The position numbers and the translations under genes were made by a program. A DNA stretch of 7,815 bases from Candidatus Bathyarchaeota archaeon. GTDB taxonomy: Archaea > Thermoproteota > Bathyarchaeia > TCS64. The first letter of the stretch is position 1, and each line of letters begins with the position of its first letter. Shown here in pieces: positions 1-6,028 of this stretch. The DNA is taken from the NCBI GenBank assembly GCA_018396515.1, contig JAGTQJ010000070.1, positions 1-7,815 of the forward strand, in the 5' to 3' direction. The notes beneath the pieces were generated by a model. It searched no databases. It saw only the letters and a list, made by a program, of their open reading frames with translations, and was not told where the DNA came from.

Positions 1-2256
1 TACAGGAGGTTCATAACAATGTTCGCAGACGTGGTCATGCGCGCCGAGAGGAGGAAGTTCGACGAGATCCATGAGGAGGAGAAGAGGAGGGAGGGGGCTA
101 AAACCGACCCAGAGCTTAGCGCCGAGGGGCTTAAGAGGGTTGTTGAGGGTATGAAGAGGCTCTACGAGAGGGAGGTTGGAAAGCCCTTCCCCTCGGACCC
201 CTACGAGCAGCTCAGGTTGGCCATAGCTGCGGTCTTCAACTCGTGGAACACCCCCAGAGCGAGGACCTACAGGGAGATAGAGAACATCCCAGAGGACATG
301 GGAACCGCCTGCACCGTTCAAGCCATGGTCTATGGGAACCTGGGATGGGACTCAGGCAGCGGGGTCATGTTCACAAGAAACCCATCCACAGGGGAGAAGG
401 AGCTTTATGGTGAGGTCCTATTCAACGCCCAGGGCGAGGATGTAGTGGCGGGGCTGAGGACCCCGATACCCATCGGTGAACTCAAGGAGAATTGGCCTGA
501 GCTCTACAAGGAGCTTCAGGATGTGGCTGAAAGGCTTGAGAGGCATTACAGGGACATCCAGGACATAGAGTTCACCGTCGAGAGGGGGGTCCTATACATC
601 CTCCAGACCAGGTCTGGAAAGAGGACCGCCAGGGCTGCTGTTAAAGTGGCTGTGGACATGGCCAGGGAGGGCCTCATCGACGAGAGGGAGGCGATCCTCA
701 GGGTTGACCCTAGGCAGGTGGAGCTCCTCCTCCACAAGACAGTTGACCCTCAAGCCCCTAAGACCGTCCTGGCGAAGGGTCTGCCGGCCTCCCCAGGAGC
801 GGCCGTTGGGAGGGTGGTCTTCATCCCGAAGGAGGCTGAGGAGTGGAGGGCAAGGGGAGAGAGGGTGATACTGGTGAGGCCTGAGACAACCCCCGAGGAT
901 ATCGGAGGGATGGTAGCATCGGAGGGGGTTCTGACGAGCAGGGGGGGCATGACCAGCCACGCCGCGATCGTTGCCAGGGGCATAGGAAAACCCGCGGTTG
1001 TGGGGTGCGAAGCCCTCCACATCGACCTAGAGAAGGAGATATTCACCGCCGGAGAGTTTTTGGTGAGGAAGGGGGATCTCATAACCATAGACGGATTAAC
1101 GGGGGAGGTCATACTGGGAGAGGCCCCCCTCGTAGAGCCCAAGCTCGCTGGGGAGCTGGAGGTCCTCCTTGAATGGGCTGATAAGTATAGAAGGCTCGGG
1201 GTCTGGGCTAACGCAAACGATGAGGTGGATGCGGCCAGGGCGCTTGAAAACGGCGCTGAAGGTATAGGCCTGGCCAGGACGGAGAGGATGTTCCTGGGAG
1301 TGGAGAGGGTGGCCCTTGTAAGGGAGATGATAATGGCCGAATCCGCTGAGGAGAGGAAGAGGGCGCTCGAGAAGCTTCTGCCCATGCAGAAGAAGGACTT
1401 CAAGAGCATTCTGAAGGTGATGAACGGGAAACCAGTCCAGATAAGGCTGCTGGACCCACCCCTCCACGAGTTCCTGCCAAAGGAGTCGGAGATACTGACA
1501 AGGATATACGAAATGGAGAGGTCCGGGGCCCCGGAGGAGAGCCTGGAGGAGGAGAGGAGGCTCTTGGCAAAGGTGAGGCGGATAAGCGAGGCCAATCCCA
1601 TGATAGGTCTGAGGGCTGTAAGGGTTGGGATCCTATACCCAGAGATCTACGAGGCCCAGGCGAGGGCCATATTCGAGGCAGCCTCAGAGCTCAGGCTGGA
1701 GGGCTATGACCCGAGACCCGAGATAATGATACCATGCACCATGCACTGGAGGGAGCTAGCCTACATAAGACCCATAATAGAGAAGGCGAGGAGGGAGGCT
1801 GAAGAGAAGTACGGATTTACAATAGATTACAGGTATGGAACCATGATAGAGATACCTAGGGCGGCCATCACCGCAGACGAGATAGCTAGGGAGGTGGACT
1901 TCTTCAGCTTCGGGACAAACGACCTAACCCAGACGGGGATGGGCCTCAGCAGGGACGACGCCCAAGGAACCTTCCTACCCGTCTATATAGACAAGAGGAT
2001 ACTCGACGCGGATCCGTTCCAGACCCTCGACACAACAGGAGTCGGGGAGCTGGTCAGGATAGGAGTTGAGAAGGGGAGGAAGGCGAACCCGAAGCTCAAA
2101 ATAGGGATATGCGGAGAGCACGGGGGCGACCCTAACAGCATATACTTCTTCCACAAAGTCGGCTTGGACTATGTAAGCTGCTCACCCTACAGGATACCCA
2201 TAGCGAGGCTCGCAGCGGCCAGGGTAGCCATAGAAGAGGCTCAACATAAACTCTGA
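1..2256 (+). CDS. ppdK: Pyruvate, phosphate dikinase (5' end outside the window)
   Basis: PPDK interconverts pyruvate + ATP + Pi and PEP + AMP + PPi in the cytosol; in archaea it serves gluconeogenesis or a PPi-linked glycolysis. Counting codons from base 1, I see the end of the ATP-grasp domain (to about 215), the phosphohistidine domain with GGMTSHAAIVARG (His320, matching His455 of the Clostridium symbiosum enzyme), and the PEP/pyruvate TIM barrel. The barrel has GLARTERMF (Arg426 = Arg561), IRLLDPPLHEF (Arg482 = Arg617), GTMIEIPRAA (Glu617 = Glu745), SFGTNDLTQ (Asn640 = Asn768) and GICGEHGGDP (Cys704 = Cys831). The constant offset of 135, falling to 127-128, implies that about 135 N-terminal residues are missing on the left. 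The frame is open from base 1: YRRFITMFADVVM is family sequence, so the Met at base 19 is internal although AGGAGG (4-9) looks like a ribosome site. One family motif is changed to GLRAVR (536-541). Identification is secure. Confidence 0.97.
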   Translation, partial: YRRFITMFADVVMRAERRKFDEIHEEEKRREGAKTDPELSAEGLKRVVEGMKRLYEREVGKPFPSDPYEQLRLAIAAVFNSWNTPRARTYREIENIPEDMGTACTVQAMVYGNLGWDSGSGVMFTRNPSTGEKELYGEVLFNAQGEDVVAGLRTPIPIGELKENWPELYKELQDVAERLERHYRDIQDIEFTVERGVLYILQTRSGKRTARAAVKVAVDMAREGLIDEREAILRVDPRQVELLLHKTVDPQAPKTVLAKGLPASPGAAVGRVVFIPKEAEEWRARGERVILVRPETTPEDIGGMVASEGVLTSRGGMTSHAAIVARGIGKPAVVGCEALHIDLEKEIFTAGEFLVRKGDLITIDGLTGEVILGEAPLVEPKLAGELEVLLEWADKYRRLGVWANANDEVDAARALENGAEGIGLARTERMFLGVERVALVREMIMAESAEERKRALEKLLPMQKKDFKSILKVMNGKPVQIRLLDPPLHEFLPKESEILTRIYEMERSGAPEESLEEERRLLAKVRRISEANPMIGLRAVRVGILYPEIYEAQARAIFEAASELRLEGYDPRPEIMIPCTMHWRELAYIRPIIEKARREAEEKYGFTIDYRYGTMIEIPRAAITADEIAREVDFFSFGTNDLTQTGMGLSRDDAQGTFLPVYIDKRILDADPFQTLDTTGVGELVRIGVEKGRKANPKLKIGICGEHGGDPNSIYFFHKVGLDYVSCSPYRIPIARLAAARVAIEEAQHKL

Positions 2257-2700
2257 AAGCATCCAGAGAGCTTAGAACCAGGGTAAAGGCCCATTATCCA
2301 TTTTACCGCCTCAGGTAGCCATGTGCTCGATTTTACGAACTCTTTTTCAAGGTAGGCTTTCATCTTCGCGAATAGCATGTTCCTCAGTAATGTTACCTAC
2401 CTGATCAAGATCAACTTATCAGATCTCTCAATTTACTTCTCGAAAAGTGATTTGAGATTCCCTCTGTCTTATCGGCGAATCCTCTGAACTCACCTCTGTA
2501 ATCCCCCAAACTCTCCTTTTAAACCTTCAACTTCTGCTGCTCCCCGTCGAATGGGGATAGAGTCCACTCGGAACCTTGGATATCAGTATACCAAGCTTCG
2601 GGATCTCAACCCAACCGGAACCCTTGACCCCAAAACCAACTGATAGTGAGGCTAGGCTTAAAAGGGAGCCAGGAGGAGTGCATAACCCTTTACCATAAAC
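2241..2700 (-). pseudogene. Possible decayed gene, unidentified, in three shifted frames
   Basis: Three open runs on the minus strand follow one another almost without gap in different frames: 2700-2527 (57 codons, with GSGWVEIPKLGILI), 2518-2411 (35 codons, with DYRGEFRGFADKTEG) and 2396-2241. The last contains an ATG at 2378 and 45 residues including MLFAKMKAYLEKEF and WLPEAVKWIMGLYPG, and its stop lies inside the last codons of the ppdK gene. In-frame stops at 2519-2521 and 2397-2399 also interrupt the reading. Amino acid composition and amphipathic pattern look protein-like, especially in the last run, and a TATA-like box lies upstream near 2774. I do not recognise a family. Open runs of this size can occur by chance, so this may simply be non-coding DNA. 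The alternative is that the last 45-residue frame alone is a small real gene. Confidence 0.3.
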
Positions 2701-2957
2701 CTACTCTTTATTCAGCCTCAAGTTTCAAAGTAAGATAATCCCTTAATAATGCATTAACAAAAATTATGTTTATATAAAATTTTTTCTCACGAAAATAATA
2801 AAATACCCCCTCTCCCAAAAAAATCTAATAATCCTAATATGAAATTTCTAGACTTATCTTAATCGTATAATCTCTCACCAAATTATAATTCCATATAAAT
2901 TTCTCTTTTTTATTGCATTTAAATTGTCTTTTCATAGATCATCTCGTTATCCCAGCT
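2701..2957. other. AT-rich intergenic stretch without a recognisable gene
   Basis: No open frame of note is seen on either strand. The stretch is strongly AT-rich and poor in G on the plus strand: by hand count about 39 C against 9 G in 2781-2960. It contains TATA-like boxes (2769-2779 and 2893-2902), short palindromes (TAATGCATTA at 2747-2756, AATTATAATT at 2881-2890) and a plus-strand T run (2905-2912) that could end plus-strand transcripts. It separates the decayed frames from the 3' end of the cysteine-cluster gene. No tRNA-like T-arm or guide RNA boxes were found. Confidence 0.6.
2769..2786 (-). promoter_or_regulatory. TATA/BRE-like promoter box, minus strand
   Basis: Read on the minus strand this is GAGAAAAAA-type purine-rich DNA (BRE-like) followed by TTTTATATAAA, a good archaeal TATA box. 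A transcript would start near 2748 and run into the broken frames at 2700-2241. The core is nearly symmetric, so it could also work on the plus strand, but nothing coding lies within reach there. Confidence 0.35.
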
Positions 2958-3458
2958 TCATGGAGGGGTCCAAGATATGTACTTGGATGTTGTGAGCCTC
3001 TGCTTCCACCTCACCCCTAACCCCAGCTCAACGACCTCGGGCAGGACTAGGGTGACGAATCTCTCACTCGGCTTTCCTAGGATGATCCCCTCACAGTTCG
3101 GGTCAAGGTATATGTGGAAGATTCTCCCCCTGTATATGTACTCGCTTCCATCTCCCCTCCTGTAGACTGGCTTTGATAGGACCCTGAAGGGGAAGAGCTT
3201 ACAGGCTAGGGGCTTTATGTCTTGGATTGTGCAGGCCCACCGGCCCATTACTGGATGCTGGAATATGCATCGATCCTCGAATCCGTGCCTCAGGTATACC
3301 TTCCCTAGGCCGACCTCCACCACCCCCAGGCCGTACCTGCCTGTGATCCTGGCATACTCATCCATCTTTAGGGGAACCCTATACCCCTTGCAGCATAGTC
3401 CACAGGCTGTGCATATCCAGGTGTTGACTTCAACCCAGGGTATGAGTTCCTCCCCCAT
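2958..3458 (-). CDS. YkgJ family cysteine-cluster protein (UPF0153-like)
   Basis: This is a 166-residue soluble protein of the CxxCxxCC family, thought to hold a metal ion or Fe-S cluster; its reaction is unknown. Visible ligands are Cys16, Cys19, Cys22 and Cys23 in CTACGLCC, then Cys64, Cys76 and Cys86. Cys86 sits in IKPLACKLFPF, the typical family signature of proline, cysteine and an FPF end. A further Cys122 lies in DPNCEG. No signal peptide or membrane segment is seen. The ATG at 3458 is supported by a strong ribosome site (AGGAGG) eight bases upstream. It lies downstream of the small membrane protein gene on the same strand, 122 bases away, and probably has its own promoter. The family call is firm; some members act in protein or metabolite modification, but nothing here shows which. 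Confidence 0.92.
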   Translation of the reverse strand: MGEELIPWVEVNTWICTACGLCCKGYRVPLKMDEYARITGRYGLGVVEVGLGKVYLRHGFEDRCIFQHPVMGRWACTIQDIKPLACKLFPFRVLSKPVYRRGDGSEYIYRGRIFHIYLDPNCEGIILGKPSERFVTLVLPEVVELGLGVRWKQRLTTSKYISWTPP

Positions 3459-3466
3459 CCAGGGCC

Positions 3467-3472
3467 CCTCCT
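3467..3472 (-). promoter_or_regulatory. Shine-Dalgarno site of the YkgJ-type gene
   Basis: AGGAGG on the minus strand, with eight bases to the ATG at 3458. It is the clearest ribosome site in the window and fixes the start. Confidence 0.75.
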
Positions 3473-3490
3473 AGAGCGATTGGGGGGCAT

Positions 3491-3500
3491 CGTATATACC
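3491..3500 (-). promoter_or_regulatory. TATA-like box upstream of the YkgJ-type gene
   Basis: GGTATATACG on the minus strand. Initiation about 25 bases on would fall near 3470, giving a leader of about 12 bases that just holds the ribosome site. It matches the archaeal TATA consensus only partly. Confidence 0.4.
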
Positions 3501-3580
3501 TATTGCATACAGCCCTGTAGAGGGGTCAAGAATGCTAGGTACCCAAGGGTCCCATTCCAGTGTGGGTGATGAGCTGGCCT

Positions 3581-3736
3581 CTAGGCCCCCTTCTTCTCCT
3601 CCTCTTCTAGGGCGTAGAGGAGGCTGTATATGTCCCTATGCTGCCTTATCAGCTTCACCGTGAAGCGTCCGAACCATATGAAGATGGCTATCGAGGCGGC
3701 CATTAGAAGGAGTGCTATGAGCAATCCCGTATCCAA
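3581..3736 (-). CDS. Small single-pass membrane protein, 51 residues, unknown function
   Basis: This short gene has a TTG start at 3736 and a TAG stop at 3581-3583. The product begins MDTGLLIALLLMAASIAIFIW, a clear hydrophobic segment (about residues 4-21). A basic stretch with Arg and Lys follows (residues 24-34), then a short helix ending in LEEEEKKG. The basic side after the segment predicts N-out, C-in, with a small cytosolic tail. The start is chosen because an in-frame TGA lies four codons upstream and GGTGA (3743-3747) sits six bases before the TTG. The ATG at 3749, directly upstream, is in another frame that gives an incoherent 38-residue product. It lies between an acetyltransferase gene and a cysteine-cluster gene on the same strand. 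No family is recognised. The combination of membrane segment, charge pattern and ribosome site makes a real gene likely but unproven. Confidence 0.6.
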   Translation of the reverse strand: MDTGLLIALLLMAASIAIFIWFGRFTVKLIRQHRDIYSLLYALEEEEKKGA

Positions 3737-3742
3737 GGTTAC

Positions 3743-3776
3743 TCACCATGTTCGTTGATTAGATCTCCCTAATAAA
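3743..3776 (-). promoter_or_regulatory. Ribosome site and TATA-like box of the small membrane protein gene
   Basis: GGTGA at 3743-3747 lies six bases before the TTG start. TTTATTA at 3770-3776 is a weak TATA match that would place the transcript start near 3748, giving a short leader. Both are weak individually; together they support the small gene. Confidence 0.35.
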
Positions 3777-3790
3777 CATCTCTAAGGGGG

Positions 3791-3813
3791 AGGTTCATAA
3801 ATTCTTGGAACCT
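3791..3813. repeat. Inverted repeat AGGTTC-11-GAACCT
   Basis: Six-base arms at 3791-3796 and 3808-3813 enclose an 11-base AT-rich spacer. It lies downstream of the acetyltransferase stop and upstream of the TATA-like box of the small membrane gene. It could be a weak hairpin or an operator. The same half-site AGGTT/AACCT occurs in the palindrome at 4395-4410. Chance is not excluded. Confidence 0.35.
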
Positions 3814-3874
3814 AAATTTCTCTTCATGGAAACCGACGCTCAACTTCGTGTCTCAACCTCATCCTCTCCCCGGC

Positions 3875-4378
3875 TTATGGTATCTCCTTAAGGGGTATGG
3901 CGTAGACCCATGCATCCTCCCCATCCATGTAGTAAGCCACGTTCCTCTTCACCCTCACAAAGCCGAGCTTCTGATAGAGCCTTATAGCCGGCTCATTAGT
4001 GACCCTGACCTCGAGGTAGCACTCCTCAGCCTCGTATACCTCCCTCCCGTTTCTCATTGCGCTCCTAAGAAGCTCGGTCCCTATCCCCCTCCTCCTATAG
4101 GGCTCCCTGACTGCTATGGAGACTATGTGGCAGAGGCGAGTGGGCTTTAGCACATGGAACTTTGAGAATCCCCTCTCTATCCTGCTCATAACATAGCCCT
4201 GGATCATCCCATCCAGCTCCGCCACGAGGAAGGTCTCAGGAAACCTCTTATGGAGGTCGAGATAGAAGCTCGGGGAATAGTTCTCAGGAAGGCACTCGAA
4301 GTTTATCTCCATCACCCTCTCAAGGTCCTCAACCCTGAAGGGCCTTATCCTATATCCCTCGGACGCCAAACTTCCCAC
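3875..4378 (-). CDS. rimI: Archaeal N-terminal acetyltransferase (Ard1/Nat, RimI-like GNAT)
   Basis: This enzyme moves an acetyl group from acetyl-CoA to the alpha-amino group of protein N-termini, probably co-translationally in the cytosol. The 167 residues match the Sulfolobus Ard1/Nat layout as I recall it. The LPENY substrate loop is at 30-34, YVMSRIERGFSK at 62-73 and HIVSIAV at 84-90. The acetyl-CoA loop RRRGIG is at 95-100, YLEVRVTN at 121-128, LYQKLGF at 134-140 and YYMDGEDA at 149-156. Length is normal and no motif is broken. The start at 4378 has only GGAAGG close by at three bases' spacing; a TTG at the fourth codon is an alternative, and family homology begins at about residue 8, so the exact start is uncertain. 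A good TATA box and two palindromes lie upstream. Archaea usually carry one broad-specificity Nat, which this probably is. Confidence 0.95.
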   Translation of the reverse strand: MGSLASEGYRIRPFRVEDLERVMEINFECLPENYSPSFYLDLHKRFPETFLVAELDGMIQGYVMSRIERGFSKFHVLKPTRLCHIVSIAVREPYRRRGIGTELLRSAMRNGREVYEAEECYLEVRVTNEPAIRLYQKLGFVRVKRNVAYYMDGEDAWVYAIPLKEIP

Positions 4379-4394
4379 CTACCTTCCCTGTATG

Positions 4395-4410
4395 GGAGGT
4401 TTGAACCTCC
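4395..4410. repeat. Perfect palindrome GGAGGTT-TG-AACCTCC in the acetyltransferase leader
   Basis: Seven-base arms are separated by two bases, so a real hairpin would have six pairs and a four-base loop. With the transcript expected to start near 4412, this palindrome would form the very 5' end of the mRNA, 16 bases before the ATG. On the mRNA strand one arm is the ribosome-site-like GGAGG, paired with CCUCC. Confidence 0.75.
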
Positions 4411-4413
4411 TCT

Positions 4414-4425
4414 AATTCTAGAATT
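4414..4425. repeat. 12-bp perfect palindrome AATTCTAGAATT between TATA box and start site
   Basis: The palindrome lies in the gap between the TATA box (4435-4442) and the expected transcript start of the acetyltransferase gene. Binding of a dimeric regulator here would block RNA polymerase. No regulator gene is visible nearby. Confidence 0.6.
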
Positions 4426-4434
4426 TTCATCTTA

Positions 4435-4442
4435 GATATAAA
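4435..4442 (-). promoter_or_regulatory. TATA box of the acetyltransferase gene
   Basis: TTTATATC on the minus strand is close to the archaeal consensus. Its centre is about 60 bases before the ATG at 4378, so the leader should be about 34 bases long. Confidence 0.6.
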
Positions 4443-4539
4443 GGGTTAAAACTCCTTCATGACCAGATAAATTCTAAGCCTGCCTCAAGTTGCTTCCACA
4501 CACTCTAAACTTTAGCCTTCAGGTCTTAGTGAGGGTCTA

Positions 4540-4810
4540 TTACCAGTCGCTCCGAGCCTCCATGTCGGCATAGGGGGAGCCATCAATAGCCCGAAGGTCC
4601 TTGTAGAACTCTGCCTCCCGCTTGAAGGCATAAACATCGTCCCTCCCCCATATGGGTTCTAAACAAGCACAGCAGGGTCATCACAAAACGAGACATCCAC
4701 GTCAACCCTCGGAAGCCAAGAGCAAAGCCCCCTCTACCCCAGCCCTCATAAACCGCAATATACTCAACTAGGGCCTTAACTCCTAATCTATTTGTCCCTC
4801 CCTCAAAATT
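4540..4810 (-). pseudogene. Possible decayed gene, unidentified, broken by at least two frame shifts
   Basis: On the minus strand the protein-like reading moves between frames. It starts with NRLGVKALVEYIAVYEGWG (open run 4810-4583), continues as PRVDVDVSFCDDPAVLV (run 4733-4659) and ends as EPIWGRDDVYAFKREAEFY to the C-terminal ARSDW (run 4677-4540, stop TAA followed by TAG). Read in that order, two frame changes near 4700 and 4665 would restore one chain of about 85-90 residues without a visible start codon. The acidic VDVDV element recalls the active-site style of nucleotidyltransferases, but the partner GS motif is absent, so I name no family. It fills most of the gap between the acetyltransferase promoter and the protease promoter; the rest of that gap shows nothing further. 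Chance open frames remain possible. Confidence 0.38.
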
Positions 4811-4845
4811 CTATTTTGAACTAAAACATTAATTCAAAAATAGAA
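4809..4845. repeat. Bulged 12-bp inverted repeat upstream of the protease gene
   Basis: TTCTATTTTGAA (4809-4820) and TTCAAAAATAGAA (4833-4845) are complementary over 12 pairs with one extra A in the right arm; the spacer is 12 bases. It lies about 35 bases upstream of the TATA-like box of the M50 protease and at the 5' edge of the broken frames. It could be an operator, a hairpin, or a trace of an element end; no flanking direct repeat was noticed. Confidence 0.65.
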
Positions 4846-4876
4846 GCTTCATGGGTGATAACTCCAATGGCAAAAG

Positions 4877-4886
4877 GTTAAATCTT
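4877..4886 (+). promoter_or_regulatory. TATA-like box of the site-2 protease gene
   Basis: AAAAGG followed by GTTAAATCTT resembles a BRE plus a weak TATA box. Initiation about 26 bases on would be near 4907. This fits a leaderless start at the TTG (4910) or a 20-base leader before the ATG at 4928; no ribosome site precedes either. Confidence 0.35.
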
Positions 4887-4909
4887 ATCGTCTCTCTAAC
4901 TCATAGAGT

Positions 4910-6028
4910 TTGGCAACCTATCGTATAATGGATCCTGAGGTCGAGGAGGCCATTGAGAGGAGGTTCATAGTCGAGGATAGATACTTTGACATGGATATCC
5001 CGACCTACGTCGTCCGCCCGATGGGTGAGGGGGATCCGAGGAACCTTTTTAAGAGGGGGTTTGAGGGGCTGGCCTTGGAACTCAGGCCCCTCGGCTACCT
5101 CCCCAAGCTCAACAGGGTTCTGGAGCGCTACTCCATATCGATATACCGTAAGCCCCCTCCATCTCAGAGAGGGTATTCTAGGAACCTGGTCCTCCTCCTC
5201 GCAACCTCTGGGACGATCTTCCTCGACGGCTATCTGAGGAGCAACAACCCTATATTGACCATGGTCCTGATGCCAGGGATCCCACCGGCCCTCAATGCCC
5301 TACTCTTCATGGCTGCTATCCTGGGGATATTCGGCCTCCACGAGCTGGGGCACAAATTTGTGGCTTTGGCTAGGCGTGTCGAGGCCTCCATGCCCTACTT
5401 CATCCCAGCGCCTCCTGGCATGGGCGGCACCTTTGGGGCCGTGATAACCCAGAGGGAGCCCCCTATAAACCGCGATGCCCTCTTCGACCTGGGCCTCAGC
5501 GGTCCTTTACTCGGGTTCTTGGTCACCACGCTCATGGCCGCCTTGGGGATAAGGCTGTCCTTTGTTGTCCCAGTTGAGGAGGTCTCGAGGTGGATGGCAG
5601 TATTCCCCGAGGTCAGGTTCCAATCCATCCCGTTTCCCCCCCTCATGGATCTCCTTGCATCCCTCATAAGGCCCACTCCCCCAGGGATGGTTCTGATCCT
5701 CCATCCAGTTGCCTTCGCCGCCTGGGTGGGATGCATAGTCACGTTCATTAACCTAATGCCCTCCTGGCAGCTCGACGGAGGCCATATAACTAGGGCCCTA
5801 CTAGGAGAGGTGAACCACAAGATAGTCTCAGTGGTCGGTGTGCTCCTCCTCCTCTTCACCGGGTACTTCATAATGGCGATCGTTCTGGCCTTCTTCATGA
5901 TGAGGTCTGGAGGGGAGGCGGTAGCCCCCCTCGACGATATCTCCCCCCTCAGCGCCTCTAGGAAGCTCCTATTCCTGATATATCCATTGATGATGGCATC
6001 GACTATAGTGGTCCTCTTCTCCTTCTAG
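4910..6028 (+). CDS. Site-2 protease family intramembrane metalloprotease (peptidase M50)
   Basis: This is a zinc protease that cuts substrates within or near the membrane, up to 372 residues long. The zinc site is HELGH (144-148, in FGLHELGHKF) with the third ligand Asp289 in NLMPSWQLDGGH (281-292). A DLGLSGPLLG motif (193-202) also fits the family. The first 90 residues form a soluble, charged N-terminal part; hydrophobic segments follow at about 92-106, 114-143, 196-219, 258-283, 303-330 and 352-371. There is no CBS or PDZ domain. The layout with GTFGAVITQREPP before DLGLSGP resembles the EGY-type branch seen in plants, cyanobacteria and archaea. The TTG at 4910 and the ATG at 4928 are both possible starts. 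The gene ends against the LarA-like gene on the other strand, with stops sharing CTAG. Substrate unknown. Confidence 0.94.
   Translation: MATYRIMDPEVEEAIERRFIVEDRYFDMDIPTYVVRPMGEGDPRNLFKRGFEGLALELRPLGYLPKLNRVLERYSISIYRKPPPSQRGYSRNLVLLLATSGTIFLDGYLRSNNPILTMVLMPGIPPALNALLFMAAILGIFGLHELGHKFVALARRVEASMPYFIPAPPGMGGTFGAVITQREPPINRDALFDLGLSGPLLGFLVTTLMAALGIRLSFVVPVEEVSRWMAVFPEVRFQSIPFPPLMDLLASLIRPTPPGMVLILHPVAFAAWVGCIVTFINLMPSWQLDGGHITRALLGEVNHKIVSVVGVLLLLFTGYFIMAIVLAFFMMRSGGEAVAPLDDISPLSASRKLLFLIYPLMMASTIVVLFSF

Noticed and set aside
4..21. AGGAGG followed nine bases later by ATG, as if ppdK started at base 19
   Set aside because: The frame is open upstream and YRRFITMFADVVM is conserved PPDK sequence; AGG AGG are two arginine codons, so this is the middle of the gene.
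750..1601. Long minus-strand open frame opposite ppdK
   Set aside because: It is a shadow of the strongly conserved ppdK frame; its serine-rich translation shows no protein-like pattern.
3598..3623. Inverted repeat CCTCCTC-12-GAGGAGG as a terminator
   Set aside because: It lies inside the small membrane gene where Leu and Glu codons give this sequence naturally, and no T run follows.
4388..4412. GGTTCAAAC on the minus strand as the T-arm of a tRNA or an attachment site
   Set aside because: The loop between the five-base stems is six, not seven, bases; no matching acceptor strand or anticodon arm exists upstream.
4671..4690. GTGATGA on the minus strand as the C box of a guide RNA
   Set aside because: No CTGA D box at the right distance and no C'/D' pair.
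5395..5898. Minus-strand open frame opposite the protease gene
   Set aside because: It is a shadow frame over the conserved M50 core, with no motifs of its own.
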